Below, one piece after another: positions 22,771 to 34,989 of a DNA stretch of 64,000 nt; the first letter of the stretch is position 1; each line of letters starts with the position of its first letter. This stretch comes from Climacium dendroides (taxonomy: Eukaryota; Streptophyta; Bryopsida; Hypnales; Climaciaceae). The position numbers and the translations under genes were made by a program. The stretch is from assembly GCA_950106755.1 (NCBI GenBank), contig OX467092.1, positions 5,828,001 through 5,892,000 of the forward strand, in the 5' to 3' direction. The notes below the pieces were generated by a model that was given only the letters and a program-made list of their open reading frames with translations, was not told the DNA's origin and searched no databases.

Positions 22771-24636
22771 ACTGACAGCGCCCATTTCTAACCTGTGCCT
22801 TACCAGCAATCCATAGGGTGCAGTATTTCCAACCAAGGTTAACTCCTAAAGTCCCAAGGTCTTTTTCCATCAAAACCTACTCAAAACTGTCATTTCTAAT
22901 GCAAAGGGGAAAAAACTTTAAAATTTATTTTTGTTTTTGCATGTTTTACTGCATATATACGTGGAAAGCTTCGAAGCATTCCATTTTTATTAATGAGACG
23001 AAAGATATGAGGAGTTTTAGCTTGGAGGCAATTGTAGATTATTTACTTTACAATAAATTTTGAAGTCCTCTATTTAACTCAATTTTCAATACTTTTGAAG
23101 AAAAAGAATGAAAACATAGGATGTAGATTGTTTATTATAGCATTACAACCATTGGGATTGGCATTTCTCAATTCCAAAACTAAATTCTTAACAATGTTAT
23201 TCGTATTTTGAATCATTCTCTACATCTTTCTACTTACTATATTTTTCCTATACTAGATAGAATGAAGAGCAAGAATTTCATTAAATCTTTAGATAAAAAT
23301 CACTAAAATCTTCATATAATTTTTTTTATAAATAAGCATATATTGATATAAACAATAGAAAATTAATGAATGATGTATGATATACATGCAATGATGAATA
23401 CGGTAAAAGATAATGCATTAGAAATTTGACTCCATTGTTACAAAAAATGGCAATCCAAATTGAAGAATTGAAAAGAAAAACTTATAAATCTTTGTGAACA
23501 ACTTAATTGTTGTGGAATCCAAAATCACTTCAATTGAATAAATTTCTCAAAATCATTTGGTGGTAGCAATAGAAAATTGAAATCATGAAAGCTCAAAGCT
23601 CACAAAAGCACAAAATCATAGAAGTGCAAAGAAGTGTAAAGCCAAAAAAAGCAATGGATTTGCTACCTCTATAATATCACCCTATGGATCCTCTTTAATA
23701 TCACTTCAATTGCAATGACAATATTATTTTTATAATATCACCCTTTGTAAAAAGTGATATTACAGAGGTGATTGTAAACTGCTACTCTATTTTAGTAATA
23801 TCACATTGTGTGAAAATACAATTTCTATGTATGCATGATTGGAAATATTTTTATAAAATAATTAAAATAATTATTTTAAAGACTTATTGAAATCATTATA
23901 ATGCATTCTATTCAAATATATCAAAATTTTACTAATATATGATACAATGAATGCGTAGCATAGCAAGCACGAGCCCCTAGTGTTAATGGTAGCATTTATG
24001 ATATTATAGAATGGGTTATGATTTTAGTAATATGATGTACAATTCCAAATGATCTAAAATTTTCAAGCATGTAGCCAACTTTCCTTGAAGAATGAATCCA
24101 AAGAAGCACCACCATGTTGTGACATTAACTCAAATGTTAATATCTTGCAATGCACAAGGTGGAAATTTCTGAAATTTTTTCCACATCTTCTCAAACCGAC
24201 ATACTACAAGATCCTATAGTTCTCTATGTCCCCAAATTTTTTCCCCAAAATTTGGTACTTGAACTAGACATGATGGTTTTGGAGTGTTTTTGGTAAAAAC
24301 ATAGTCAAAGAACTTTAGAGGTTAAGATATAAAAATGGTTCATGTTGCAACCTATACTCTCTCTACAATGGCTAATGCAATTCCACACTCTCAATTCAAA
24401 AAAATTTAAATATTATGAGAACCAACATTAGTTGCATGTTTGTCAAATTGTAAATATATTTTAAATTCTATAAATGTCAATTTCCTTCAATTTTGTGTAC
24501 AACAATTTGAAATGATGAACACCAACATGCCATTATGGCACAAAAATCTCTTTTGGAGCTCTTAGAATAAATTGAAAAAATGTAAAGTAATTCCAAATCA
24601 TGGTACAACTTTAACAAAACCAAGTTCTAGACAATC
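22771..24636. other. No gene seen
   Basis: AT-rich, with a few repeated ATATCACC/GGTGATATTA motifs near 23665-23770. 24040-24600 is shared (inverted) with 53040-53540 and, in part, with the flanks of the CACTA element at 33180-33330 and 40400-40510. Confidence 0.5.
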
Positions 24637-25795
24637 ATGGCTAACATTGAAATTGATTTTCTTTCAAATCAAAACTACTTTTTTCTTCAAACTTCCATAG
24701 TAATATGCTATATGTCATATACTACAACTTTTGCATATCTACTTTTAGACTTGCCTATTGATGCTTATGGTATGCTTTTAGTAGTTGTTTACATAGGGCA
24801 ATGTCTCAAGAAGAGGGGCTTGTGGGAAAAAATGCACCTCCTTCTTAAATTTTGCCCCTCTTGTCAACACATTTTTTCCCACAATTTCCTCTTCTTGAGA
24901 CATTGCCCTACACTAAAGTTGCATCCCTTTGGATGCCCAAGGGTCCATGGTGTATTTGGAAATAATAAATATCCATTATTGAATGAATCTTAAGACTCAT
25001 CATTTAGTTTTCTAAATCAACAATGGTAAAATTCTCCATCATTTCAAGAAATTATCCTATTTCCTACCATACTATAGCTCTCAATACTTCCTTATGCTCT
25101 TGACCATAACTTATAAGGCATGCATTGCATCCTTGCACTAATATTCAATTGTGTTCATAACTAGCAACCCTAAAAATTTAGGCATTAGTACTTATGATCA
25201 TTAACTTCTTGTTATTGGTATTAATGCTTGTGATCCATATGGCTTGTTGGTAAGTCTTCAAGTGCTTGTGTAGTATTTATTCCTTGCATTATCTTGTATT
25301 GTTAATCATCTTGGTATTTGTGATTTTGACAATAGTGGTAAATTGATAATATTGCTTATAAACTAATGACTCTAATTGAAGCCTATTTTAGGTGCATGGA
25401 TGGCTATTATATGAATTCATTGGGGTTTTGTCATTTTGCTAATGTTTGTTGTAGAAAAGAAATTGAACAATGTGAATTTGAGATAGTAAATTTTAGTATT
25501 TAGAGACTATGGCATTCTTGTTACTTTGGACACTCAATCTTTTTGAAGTGTGTAAGAAATATTTTGGGTACAACTCTACTAATATCTTGTCCAATTCTAG
25601 TCATTAGATTTTGTCTTTCTATGTCTACCATTTTGGGGGTTTGTTATTACAATTTGTACATTTACTAGCATTTAAAGTTTTATGCATTCAATGGAATTTA
25701 GATTTTATTGGAGATGTTTAGTGTTATGATTAAAATTGTACCTAATTTTAATTCTTTTTCTTTTAAGGTTCATTACATGACCCATATTCAATAAC
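24637..25795 (+). repeat. Module A, copy 2
   Basis: Closest relative of 6180-7267, with the hairpin in fuller form. The frame 24637-24993 (MANIEIDFLSNQNYFF...) recurs inverted at 52731-53009, where it breaks inside the hairpin. I therefore read it as repeat sequence, not as a gene. Confidence 0.8.
24794..24910. mobile_element. Hairpin MITE-like insertion, copy 2
   Basis: Arms begin TAGGGCAATGTCTCAAGAAG and end with the near-exact complement CTTCTTGAGACATTGCCCTA. It is 117 bp with a short loop. It lies inside module A at the same position as in the other two copies. Confidence 0.75.
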
Positions 25796-28700
25796 AAGAA
25801 CATTTTATCCTTAAGAGCATTTGTGGCTCTCTCAAAGGATTTGACAATTGTCAAACGTGGATAATAAGTGCTTTTCGACCCTCCAAATACTCTCCTCACA
25901 CTAAATCCTAGCTTGTGAAGCAATGCCTCTTTTCAAATTTCCTTGTGCTTAGTCAATTGTTTATTTATCAAATACACTTAATAAGCAAGACAAAAAGTTT
26001 GAAGAATCTTCAAAAATAGATGTAAAATTTGAAATTGCCAAGTTCAACAAATAATGGAGCAAATGCTATGAGCACTTCAACATATGGACAATAGATAGAA
26101 AAGAAAGTTGTTCATTTACAAACTGGGTATCATTGTATTGCTTTTTAGTGGAATGAAATGGTCCCATCAATGTCAAAATAGAATACAAACGGAAGCAATT
26201 CTTTGCTTGTCCATTTTTTAGTGTGGGCTAGTGGTGGAAGAAATGTTGAAGCTTTGGTGGAAAGAGGGACTCTCTCCAAGATATATCTAGCACTTTTCAA
26301 AAAGGCTACATATAAGTAATTTTATAAATTATTTTCTTTTGCCCAAGGTTATTGATGCACTAATTAATCTTCAAAAGGATACTTGAGGTCCTAGAAGGAC
26401 TACCCAAACTTGAGTTTTAGAATCTTTCCTACATGGGCACCATGTAGTTTGTTTAAATGACCAATCAATGATGAACTTCTTCCCTCCTCAAGGCCTTGGG
26501 CAACCTCAAAGCCACTACTCGAATTCTTTTTTCAAACTTTGTAATGCAAACCTCAAGTTCAAATTGTAATTCAAAATGCAAGACTTAGATTGATAGATGC
26601 ATCTTTTGAAGACAAAGAGAATGATAGTACCTCGGGGGGTGTATTTAGTTTTACTACAACAAACCACGTGCAAACAAGTGGTTTCTAATAAACTATAATT
26701 TTAACTTCAAATTTTGAGCATTATTTACTAATGACTATAGGATTCTACTCCCAAAATTTCAAACTCAAATAAAGTATGGAATGATTTCTAAAAGAGATTA
26801 AAAGTGCACTAAAATGGTATGTTTTTTTGACTCAAATATTTTTAGGGAACACATTAAGATGACCATTGCATCAATATTCAACTCAAAATGAGCTTTCAAT
26901 AAAGAGTTATTTTGAGGAATTCTTTGTTCATTTTTTAGACAATTTTTTCTTATATAATATGAGGGTGTGAAAGTTATTTTTCAATTCTACAGTGTATCTT
27001 TTTACTTCAAAAATTTGTAACTAATTATTATTAACAAATAAAAATATCAATAATTCAAAACATAAACTTTCAAAGTAGAAAAATCTATTCATACTTCTTT
27101 CATTTAATTTTATATAACATTCAAAAAGTATATAGGGGTCCAAAGTTTTGTTCACACGCTAACATAAAAAAAAGGGGGAGTGCACCCCCTGAGGATAGTA
27201 CCAAAGAAGTTCACTTGGGAGGAATTTTGTTGAAGATTTTGTGAAAACCCAACCCCTTAGATTGGAGTTGTTGTTTATAGGTTAATCCCACTAGTCAAGG
27301 CACAAAATTAGAATCACTACAAAATCCTCTCCAATAAAAATGACTAAAGTACAAGAATTTGATTTCAACTGTTGTAATTTAAAATAGTATATTTTGATAA
27401 ATTAGTGTTACACCCACACTAAAGAAGGCATGATTAGTGTAGTGAAAGATGGGTGCACTCCATTTCAAGCGACTTATGCTTTGCCCTTATCCACTGATGT
27501 CTATGTATAGGGAAGATTAACCCATAAATGATGTAGCGACCAATTTTTGGTCAATGAATGACAAAAAAAACTTTGTGTGTTGGAAAAAAGTGCAACTATT
27601 CATCTTAAGAATTTTGCATGAAAAGCAGAGGCCTTGTATAGTAGTTTGACTTCCAATGAGTGCTTTTGCATTTTTTTCTTAAAACCAATTAATCACACAA
27701 TGCCCCCAAAGATGATTTTCACGATCACAGGCCCAACGTGTAACCCTTCATCGCCTCAGGTCCAAACATGCTTAAAAGCATCTTGCCTTTGCAAGTGTTA
27801 AAAGTCTAACTTTTAGTAAGGTATGAAAATCTCAACCGTACAATCTTGTTGTGTGCATATTGTAGATGGTGTGAAACAAATTTGGGATCATTTGATTGTA
27901 GAGATTGAAAGATAATAACGTTTTAGTATTGGAAAAAGGTGCTAAAATTTTCTTAAAAACACATTTGGAGGTGAAATTTGATTTCAAAACCTACTCAAAT
28001 GAAAAAACTTCAAACTACCAAGTGATTCAAAACCAAAATGTAAACACTTTGGTGAAAAAAATATCATTCAAATGACTCATTGTGTTTGCAATATGGATTG
28101 GAAATGTTAAAAAATAGTGAAAAAAGTAGAAAAAATCACAGCTATAGTTGAACCTCCTTCTACTAAAATGCTTCTCAGCCACTCATAACTTCTTGGATCA
28201 ATATGGAATTTTAACAACACAAACTAAACTAGTATGCAAAACTTTTACAACAAAAATGATTGAAAACGGACCATGTATGAAGAAGTTATGAGACGCCAAA
28301 GTTCACTATAATGCAAAAATGTCTAGATTTTGAACTTCAAATTGCTCTCAAACATTCAAAATAGCTTGGATTGACACAAAAAATTCACCACAATAACTAG
28401 ACCTTAAAGGAAATAGAACACAAAAAAATTTATTTGAAAATGAACATTTGATGAAAAAGATACAAGCCCCCAAAGTTGCAGCCATGAGAATGTAGAATGC
28501 TGATCTCAAATTGAACCTGTGACTCTTCGAATGGCTTTCACAAACTCAATTCATCTTGGATTGATTTGAAAATTTTACCACACAAGCTAGACTAGTATGC
28601 ACAACTTTTACAACAAGTTTGATTAAATTTGGACACCAGATGCAAAAGTTAGAGCATTTCAAACTGGATTGCTACAATGTGTGAAGACACTTTTTGTCCC

Positions 28701-28870
28701 CTTCGGCAATGAGGAGTTAAGGGTTAAAGGTCCTTGTTTCCAACCTAAATTATTATACCCACGGGGAGAAGGCAACCCTTGTGAATGAACTGAAACTACG
28801 AGGCAGTTGTGACATGATTGTCATCTTGGAGATGCAAAGGATTATTTGTTAGCATTCAAACATTATAAGG
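25796..28870 (-). repeat. Inverted pieces of module C and relatives
   Basis: 25800-26640 is an inverted copy of 7900-8650 and 49270-50240. 27170-27700 is an inverted copy of 48570-49250 without the MITE: at 27430-27440 the sequence passes through the unoccupied CTT target. 27750-28690 is inverted relative to 61800-62720 and includes three diverged units around CTTGGAT...TTTACAAC (about 28190, 28350, 28550). 28690-28870 matches 7570-7760. No gene seen. Confidence 0.65.
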
Positions 28871-29999
28871 TGGAGGTATCCATTTCCGATTAGGTACCCA
28901 TGTGCAACATGTAGGGTGCTCTATTTCCCTCCAAGCCTTGGAATGCGTTCCAACTAATAAGGTCATGAGACACGTCCCAAGTGGTGAGCATGAAAGCAGG
29001 AAGTAGTGAGCATGAAAATAGTTTGGCTAAGATCAAAATTAGAAGTGGCCTATGGATTTGAAGTACTTTTTGCTTCCCAAAATTCATAGTAATTTCATAT
29101 TAAGTGATAAAATTACCAATTTTTTTGCAATCCTTGTCATTTCTATCAATGCACCTCTATAAATTTGCTTTGCCTTGCAACATTGCAGACCATGTCCAGA
29201 ATTGCTTCTTTGATTGGTTATGGGTACCTTCACCTTTAAGTTACACAAATGATGAATCCCATTTTTTCAGTGAGTTCTAACAGGCTTTATATGAGGACAT
29301 GAGCCTTTGCACATGACGCATGCGACTCTGGCTCGTTGTTGGGGAGAAGGACAAGGGTTGCCAGTCACAGTGCAACTTCGGTTCTGTTTTCCACACCCAC
29401 CATGTCTTCACATGATATAAGGTAAAACAGCCTGTTGTGGTCAGAATGAGGAGTTTGACATCATCTTGTTGCTGAAATTTTTCAATTTTTTCCCTACATA
29501 AAGACAACAAGAGCAATTGAAATTATATTTTTTCGACAAAGTATGAATTTGCTATCAAATTTTGAAGTGTTGAGTCCAAAAGAGTATGTAGACTATCTCA
29601 AAACCAACAACGTCTAAATCCAGAATGCTTTTCTTACTTACCTAAAGGTGCTTTTGCACTTGGCGTTAAGCCAAACTCTTTGGGGGTTGTTAGAAAGAGG
29701 ATCATGTCCGCTCTTTAGCAAATGCCGATCCTAGGTGGACGTTGAGCTTGCAAGGGAAAAGAACGGTGATCAAGTCAATAAATGAGGACACTGTTCATGC
29801 AATTACTTGAATTCCAAAAAATGTTATATAGTACTTGAATTAGTAGAAAACATAGATTTTAGATTGTGAGGAGCGTTGTTAGTTAATTGAACTCCAGATG
29901 GGCGATTAACTAAGAAGAATTGCTCCCAATTAGGAGGTGTCATCTTCAAAAATTCATAGGCCACTCACAACTTTGGTTTTGATTGGAAAAAACAAGCTC
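28871..29999. other. Repeat-derived, includes a module M fragment
   Basis: 29408-29640 matches the left half of module M (AAGGTAAAACAGCCTGTTG onward) and carries the minus frame ending in EKFQQQDDVKLLILTTTG, comparable with KNFKQQQEVKLLIMTTMG at 59763-59954. Otherwise no gene seen. Confidence 0.5.
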
Positions 30000-30882
30000 T
30001 TAAGGTAAACTAGCCTACGATAGGCAGATTGAGTGGTTTGCCTTGTTGACATATTAGAAAATTTTTAATTTTTTTCATATACAAGCAAACATGAGAAATA
30101 GGGAGACAAAGTATGAATTTGTTACAAATTTTATAAAGTAAATTGGACAAATGCCTCAAAATAGTCTCTAGACGACCTCCAAAGCCATCAATAAATATAC
30201 CCATGGTGGTCATCAAACCACCATAATATTTCCTAACATGGTTGAAATATTTTCTAACATGGACATGACATAAAGGAATAAGAAAAGGTAGTCCATGTAA
30301 TGAATAATACTAGAAAGGTGCAAGTTCCTAAAACAATCTCTAACATCTCCATCACCATCACGCAAAATATTAATTTCAATCATTAACCTACCTAATGAAG
30401 TCTTGTTTACATTAATTAGAAAAAACCTAATATAGATTGATGGAAAACTATAAGGTAGAACTACCCTTACCACCATTTATCTAATTCCACCACCTACAGG
30501 TTCCTCCCATTTCTGTCACTGGCCCATCTTATTACCACAATCTTACTAATCCATGATCATGATGGCAATGCACTAGAGAGAAGACACATTAGCCCAGGCT
30601 TCAACAATAGTCTGATCATGCTTCAACAAGGATCTACTCACAGTTTTACATTTCAATTTTGAAAAATCACAAAAAATTCAATTCTTGTTGGAATGTCTTC
30701 ATTTTTTTGCAGTTGACTTCTCTCAAACAATTCAATCTCTAAAAAATATGAGAGCTCATAAATAGCTTCTCCAAAGTACCTAGATAGCAAATTTGTATGA
30801 TAATGGGTAGTCCTACCTTAGTGGGTTGTTTGATAGATGTCTATATTAGGGAGTTTACCTATCATGGGCTAGTTTACCTTAA
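30000..30882 (-). mobile_element. TTAA-family TIR element (module M), copy 3
   Basis: TTAA at 30000-30003 and again at 30879-30882 flank inverted ends GGTAAACTAGCCTACGATAG and its complement. The body encodes, on the minus strand, two overlapping frames (30213-30476, 30010-30216) that together match the 60667-61172 frames, including DGDGDVRDCFRNLHLSS and MLENISTMLGN. One frameshift separates them here. TTAA duplications are the signature of piggyBac-type transposition, but no piggyBac transposase motif is visible, so the superfamily is open. Confidence 0.7.
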
Positions 30883-30969
30883 TATACAAGAAGGGTGGTA
30901 GGAAGTGAAACAATCCATGTGGGATATGTAAATGAAAATTAGTAAAAGCTCAACTGCTTATAGTTAAGT

Positions 30970-31356
30970 CAAATGCAAAAATTGTGTTTGAAGTAGAATT
31001 TTTAGACCTCATATAGGCATAGAAGAATGATTTTTTTCAAAAAAAATTTGGACTAAGAAAAGTTAGGAAGTCAAGTTATCATTCATTTCCAAAAATCCAT
31101 TTGATATTTAAAGCCTCCAATCAAAAGTTATGAAAAATTTTGAAGAGGGGTTGGGAGGGACATTTTCCTTGACATTTTTAAACCCCACTCTCTAAAATTT
31201 GTTCATAACTTTTGATTAAGGGCTCAAAATTACAAAAGGATTTTTGAAAATTTAATTTAACTTAATTTTCCAACTTTTCTTAGTTCAATTTTTTTTAAAA
31301 GGGTATTTTTCTATGCCTAAATGAGGTCTAAAATTCTACTTCAAATGCAATTTCAG
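30970..31356. repeat. Imperfect 390-bp palindrome
   Basis: The sequence around GTTTGAAGTAGAATTTTTAG and TTAGACCTCAT in the left arm returns inverted at 31320-31350; the centre is near 31165. A related single-arm copy is at 43490-43790. No ORF. Confidence 0.65.
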
Positions 31357-31499
31357 CTTTTTTGACAATGAATGCTCAAGCTCTCATCTTCAAATTATCC
31401 CATTCCTTTAGAAAGTTTATGATGGACAACGGATTTGATTATAAAAATGACATTCCCGCCCAATATTCTCACAATTGTCAATGAAGTATTTACTTCATA

Positions 31500-32336
31500 T
31501 TGCCATTAAACTTATTCAATTGTGGCAAATGGTCAATTGCCATTGGTATTGACACTTATATTCTTCTCCACAATGTGGATGAATATTTTGGATGAGGATT
31601 GTGGGGAGGAAATGCAGTGGTAGTTGATGTACAGACAATAGAAGATTATGCTCCAAGTCTGAACAACCGATAACTTCAAAATAACCCACTTATGCTGAAC
31701 CAATGTAAAACCAACTAAAAAAAATGTTTTTATACAACCTGTACCTTCCAATCTTTATCAGAGGTATTATGTTTTTATGAGCGTTGTTACCAAACGCTAG
31801 GTGTGAAAGCGCCTTTAAGCAGTCATAATATTTTCTAATATGGAAAACCTAAAAAATTAAATCTTACAAAAAAGTTACAAGCTCTTAAAGAGGTTACTAA
31901 TCACTCCATCACTATCATGTAAGACAATAATGGTGGCCCAAATCTTACAAACTATTAGAAAACCATAATGGGTCATTTTCTAGGTGTCCGCAATGGGTTG
32001 TTTTACCTTAACGTAGGAGGTCAATAAATAAACCATCTAAGGATTGGAATTGAATTTTAGGGAAGTGAAACACCTCAAAATGTTTTTTAGTAAATTTTCC
32101 TTCAAAGACAAGTGGAATTGTCAACTAATCCAAGATAATTCATATTTTTTTGGAGCTTTGTAGAATTAGTTATGAAATTTTGAAGTTGAAAAGGCATAGG
32201 ACTCTAAAATTGCCCACCTCCTAAAATGTGCACTCTCTGTACATTGCTAAAGGATATGAAAAAACAACATGTACAAATAGTGTACATTTAAGGAAGTGAA
32301 CTATTTTACAACTTGAACCATTTTAAAACCTCCTAC
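31500..32336 (-). repeat. Module D, copy 1, and flanking repeat
   Basis: 31500-31760 is the inverted counterpart of 43140-43340, with a shared frame (CLYINYHCISSPQSSSKIF). 31800-32010 is a decayed right half of module M ending GGGTTGTTTTACCTTAA. No gene called. Confidence 0.6.
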
Positions 32337-32865
32337 CTTACTAGTGTGCCTTGTACCGTTGCCACAATAAAAATAAAAGTAAAAAGTAATTTTTTCTGAT
32401 TTTTTTAACTCATAAAAACTTTGAAATCCAATATCTTTTTTCCATATGTCAGAACACCAATAAACAAAGGTCATGCACCCCTCCTTGTTGAGGGCTTTCC
32501 ATTAGTACCAAGTATGTGACCAGGAAATGCACGGTCCGGGAGATCTCAATGTAACAAACAAAACAAACAAAGAACCCAACTTTATGGATGGATACTAGTG
32601 CGCCCTATGACATTGCCATAGTCAAAATAAAAATAAAAGTAATTCTCTAATTTTTCAATTCATAAAAACTTCAAAATTCCATAACTTTCGCATTGTGGAT
32701 TCAAATTCCATGAAACAAAGCTTATGCATCCCTCTTCGTTGAGGGCTTTTTGGTGGTACTACAAACATGAATAATGGCCCCATGGTCTATGAGATCTCAA
32801 TCTAACAAACAAAACAAAACAAACAAATAATCTATTTTATTGGATGGATAACTTACTGTTGTAGA
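32337..32865 (-). repeat. Two tandem R230 copies
   Basis: Units start at CTAGTGTGCC (32341) and ACTAGTGCGCC (32594) and are separated by GGATGGAT. The shared ACTAGTG at the junctions suggests a tandem unit of about 255 bp. Confidence 0.75.
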
Positions 32866-33589
32866 GGGTACAATGAAAACGAGTTGGAGAATTAAATGTC
32901 TAGCATTTATTCACATTTCACAATTATGTGAAAATGGGGTCCAACGGAATTGATAGATTAGTGCTTAACCCTAAGACCTTGGGCTAATTATGTAGAAATC
33001 ATCCTTTCTAATGTAGACCAGTTCAGTTTTGCCAACTGCCCATTTCTGTCATTCTACTTCTAGCCCCAATTCCACCTCCAATAAATCCATTCATTTTATA
33101 ACAAAATCAATGCTTGAATGCCAACAAGGGGTGACATGTCAATCCTTTATTTTTTCCCTATATATTGTACAATTTCAAATGATATGAATTTTTCAAGCAT
33201 GCAATCAACTTGCCTTGAAGAATGAATCCAAAAAGTAACCACTATTTTGGACATTTTTTCATACCAATGTACCCTTGTGAAGTGCAATTGCTTGTTTTTT
33301 TATAGGGCCCAAAAAAAGATTTTTGTCACTTCACACTAGAAGAAAATGAGGATTTTTGCAATTGCAGTGTACAACTCATTTTGTGGTTGTATATGACATT
33401 TGCAACTAGGTGACAATTTAGAGATCGTAGTTGTAGTGGATAAGTTGTAGTAGTTGCAGTGTAGTCACAAGATTGTCTGTCATCTGATAGCCTATAAAGA
33501 ACTTCATTGACGAATTGTTTTGACATAGGCTTATGTGATATTTACTACCACGTGAAATAACTTGTAGTTAACTTGTAGTGAACTTTTTG

Positions 33590-34200
33590 CAACTAACATG
33601 CAACTTATTTATGACTCATGGGACTTTGTTGCAATTTTATTTTGACTTTGTTGCAACTTTGTTGCGACTAGTTTGCAACTTTTTTATGACTTGATTGCAG
33701 TTTGTCTATGATTTCATGGTCATTTGTGTGCAACTACAATTGGACTTGCCTTCATTGTGACTCATCTACGACTCGTTTGCAACTCCTTTACGATTTGTTT
33801 GTGACTCCTTTGCAACTCGTTTGTGACTCCTTTGCAACTCATTTGCAACTCCTTTACGATTTGTTTGTGACTCCTTTGCGACTCCTTTGCAACTTTTTTG
33901 CGACTTGATTGTGGTTTGTCTATGATTTCATTGCCAATGATGTACAACTACATTTGGACTTGCCTTTCTTGCGACTCATCTATGATTTGTTTGCAACTTT
34001 TGTACGACTTGATTGCAATTTTTCTACGATTTATTTGTAACTACATTTGGACTTGTTTTTTACCTTTTGCGATTGATTCTTGATATGTTTGCAACTCTTA
34101 GCAACTTGTTTATGGATCCTATGCAACTTATTTACAATTTATGGTTGACTTGTATACAACTAACTTGCAACTTATATGTAATTTATACCCAACTTGTTTA
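33590..34200. repeat. Left subterminal repeats of the CACTA element
   Basis: Many copies of a TTGCAACT-centred motif, several within a 30-bp unit like CTCCTTTGCAACTCGTTTG. In this superfamily such arrays bind the element's own DNA-binding protein. The apparent plus and minus ORFs here (such as 33702-33908) are repeat translation. Confidence 0.75.
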
Positions 34201-34569
34201 TCCTAATCGATAATGTTCACATCAAGGATCAATGAAGCAAATGCTTTTATATGTCAGTCCCAAGCATTCTTCCTAGCAAAAGATGCATCAATCTTGCCAT
34301 TTGAGTTCACATGTATTTGATTTGGTTTTTTTCCACTACTGCTTCGGGCTACTTCTTTCTTCTCAAATTCTTTCTAACTCTTGCGCCTCGCAAAATGTCC
34401 AATGCTATCTGATTTACACAGTACTTCCTCTGATTGCGCATGCCTTTGCTACAAAGCAGAATATAGAGGAATCCCAGACTCAACCACTGTAGAGGTTGGA
34501 TGGATGGTGGTGGCATAGATTGTAGCAGAATCCATTGCCATTACCATTGTCCTGCTGGGCTTTACTACA

Positions 34570-34965
34570 TTGGTTGTTTAGCAAATCCACTATAAAGAGG
34601 AGTCATGGATTCAGCAAATCTCATGCGCTTGTTTTTGCTACTAGAGGCTTCCCCACGTAAGTGTCCATCGTCCCCATTAGATTGATTGTCTTCATATCCT
34701 AGAAGAATACAACATTAGTAGTAGTAGAAAAAATTTATAAAAGAAAAAATAATTTAATAATTGAACCCTCACTTTCTATAAAGGATGATAATTTCCATAG
34801 AATTTTATCAAATCACCTTTTTCACTACTATTAGTGTTGCTTGGTTTGGACTCCTCCAAAGCCGATATGTAATCTTTGTCACTTGCATCTTCACTAATAG
34901 TTTTTGTATCTTTCTTAGTACCTCTGGTACTCTTATAAGTAGGTAATAGCAGAACTTACTATTTC
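34570..34965 (-). pseudogene. Minus-strand exon-like pieces in the CACTA element
   Basis: Minus-strand stretches read KKDTKTISEDASDKDYISAL (about 34800-34930) and, after an acceptor-like TTCTTCTAG, HLRGEASSSKNKRMRFAE (about 34600-34690). They are charged and serine-rich, unlike the flanking repeats. They could be exons of the element's second gene or of a captured gene. Not recognised. Confidence 0.4.
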
Positions 34966-34989
34966 TTCATACTTTCACATTTTGCAATT

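Noticed and set aside
24637..24993. 118-codon plus frame as a gene
   Set aside because: It lies in module A and runs through the MITE-like hairpin. The inverted copy at 52731-53009 breaks, and no domain is visible.
33702..33908. Leucine/threonine-rich ORF and its antisense partner
   Set aside because: Both are translations of the CACTA subterminal repeat array.
33590..34200. CRISPR-like array
   Set aside because: The repeats are degenerate, variably spaced and end-linked to a CACTA transposon in a plant nuclear context.
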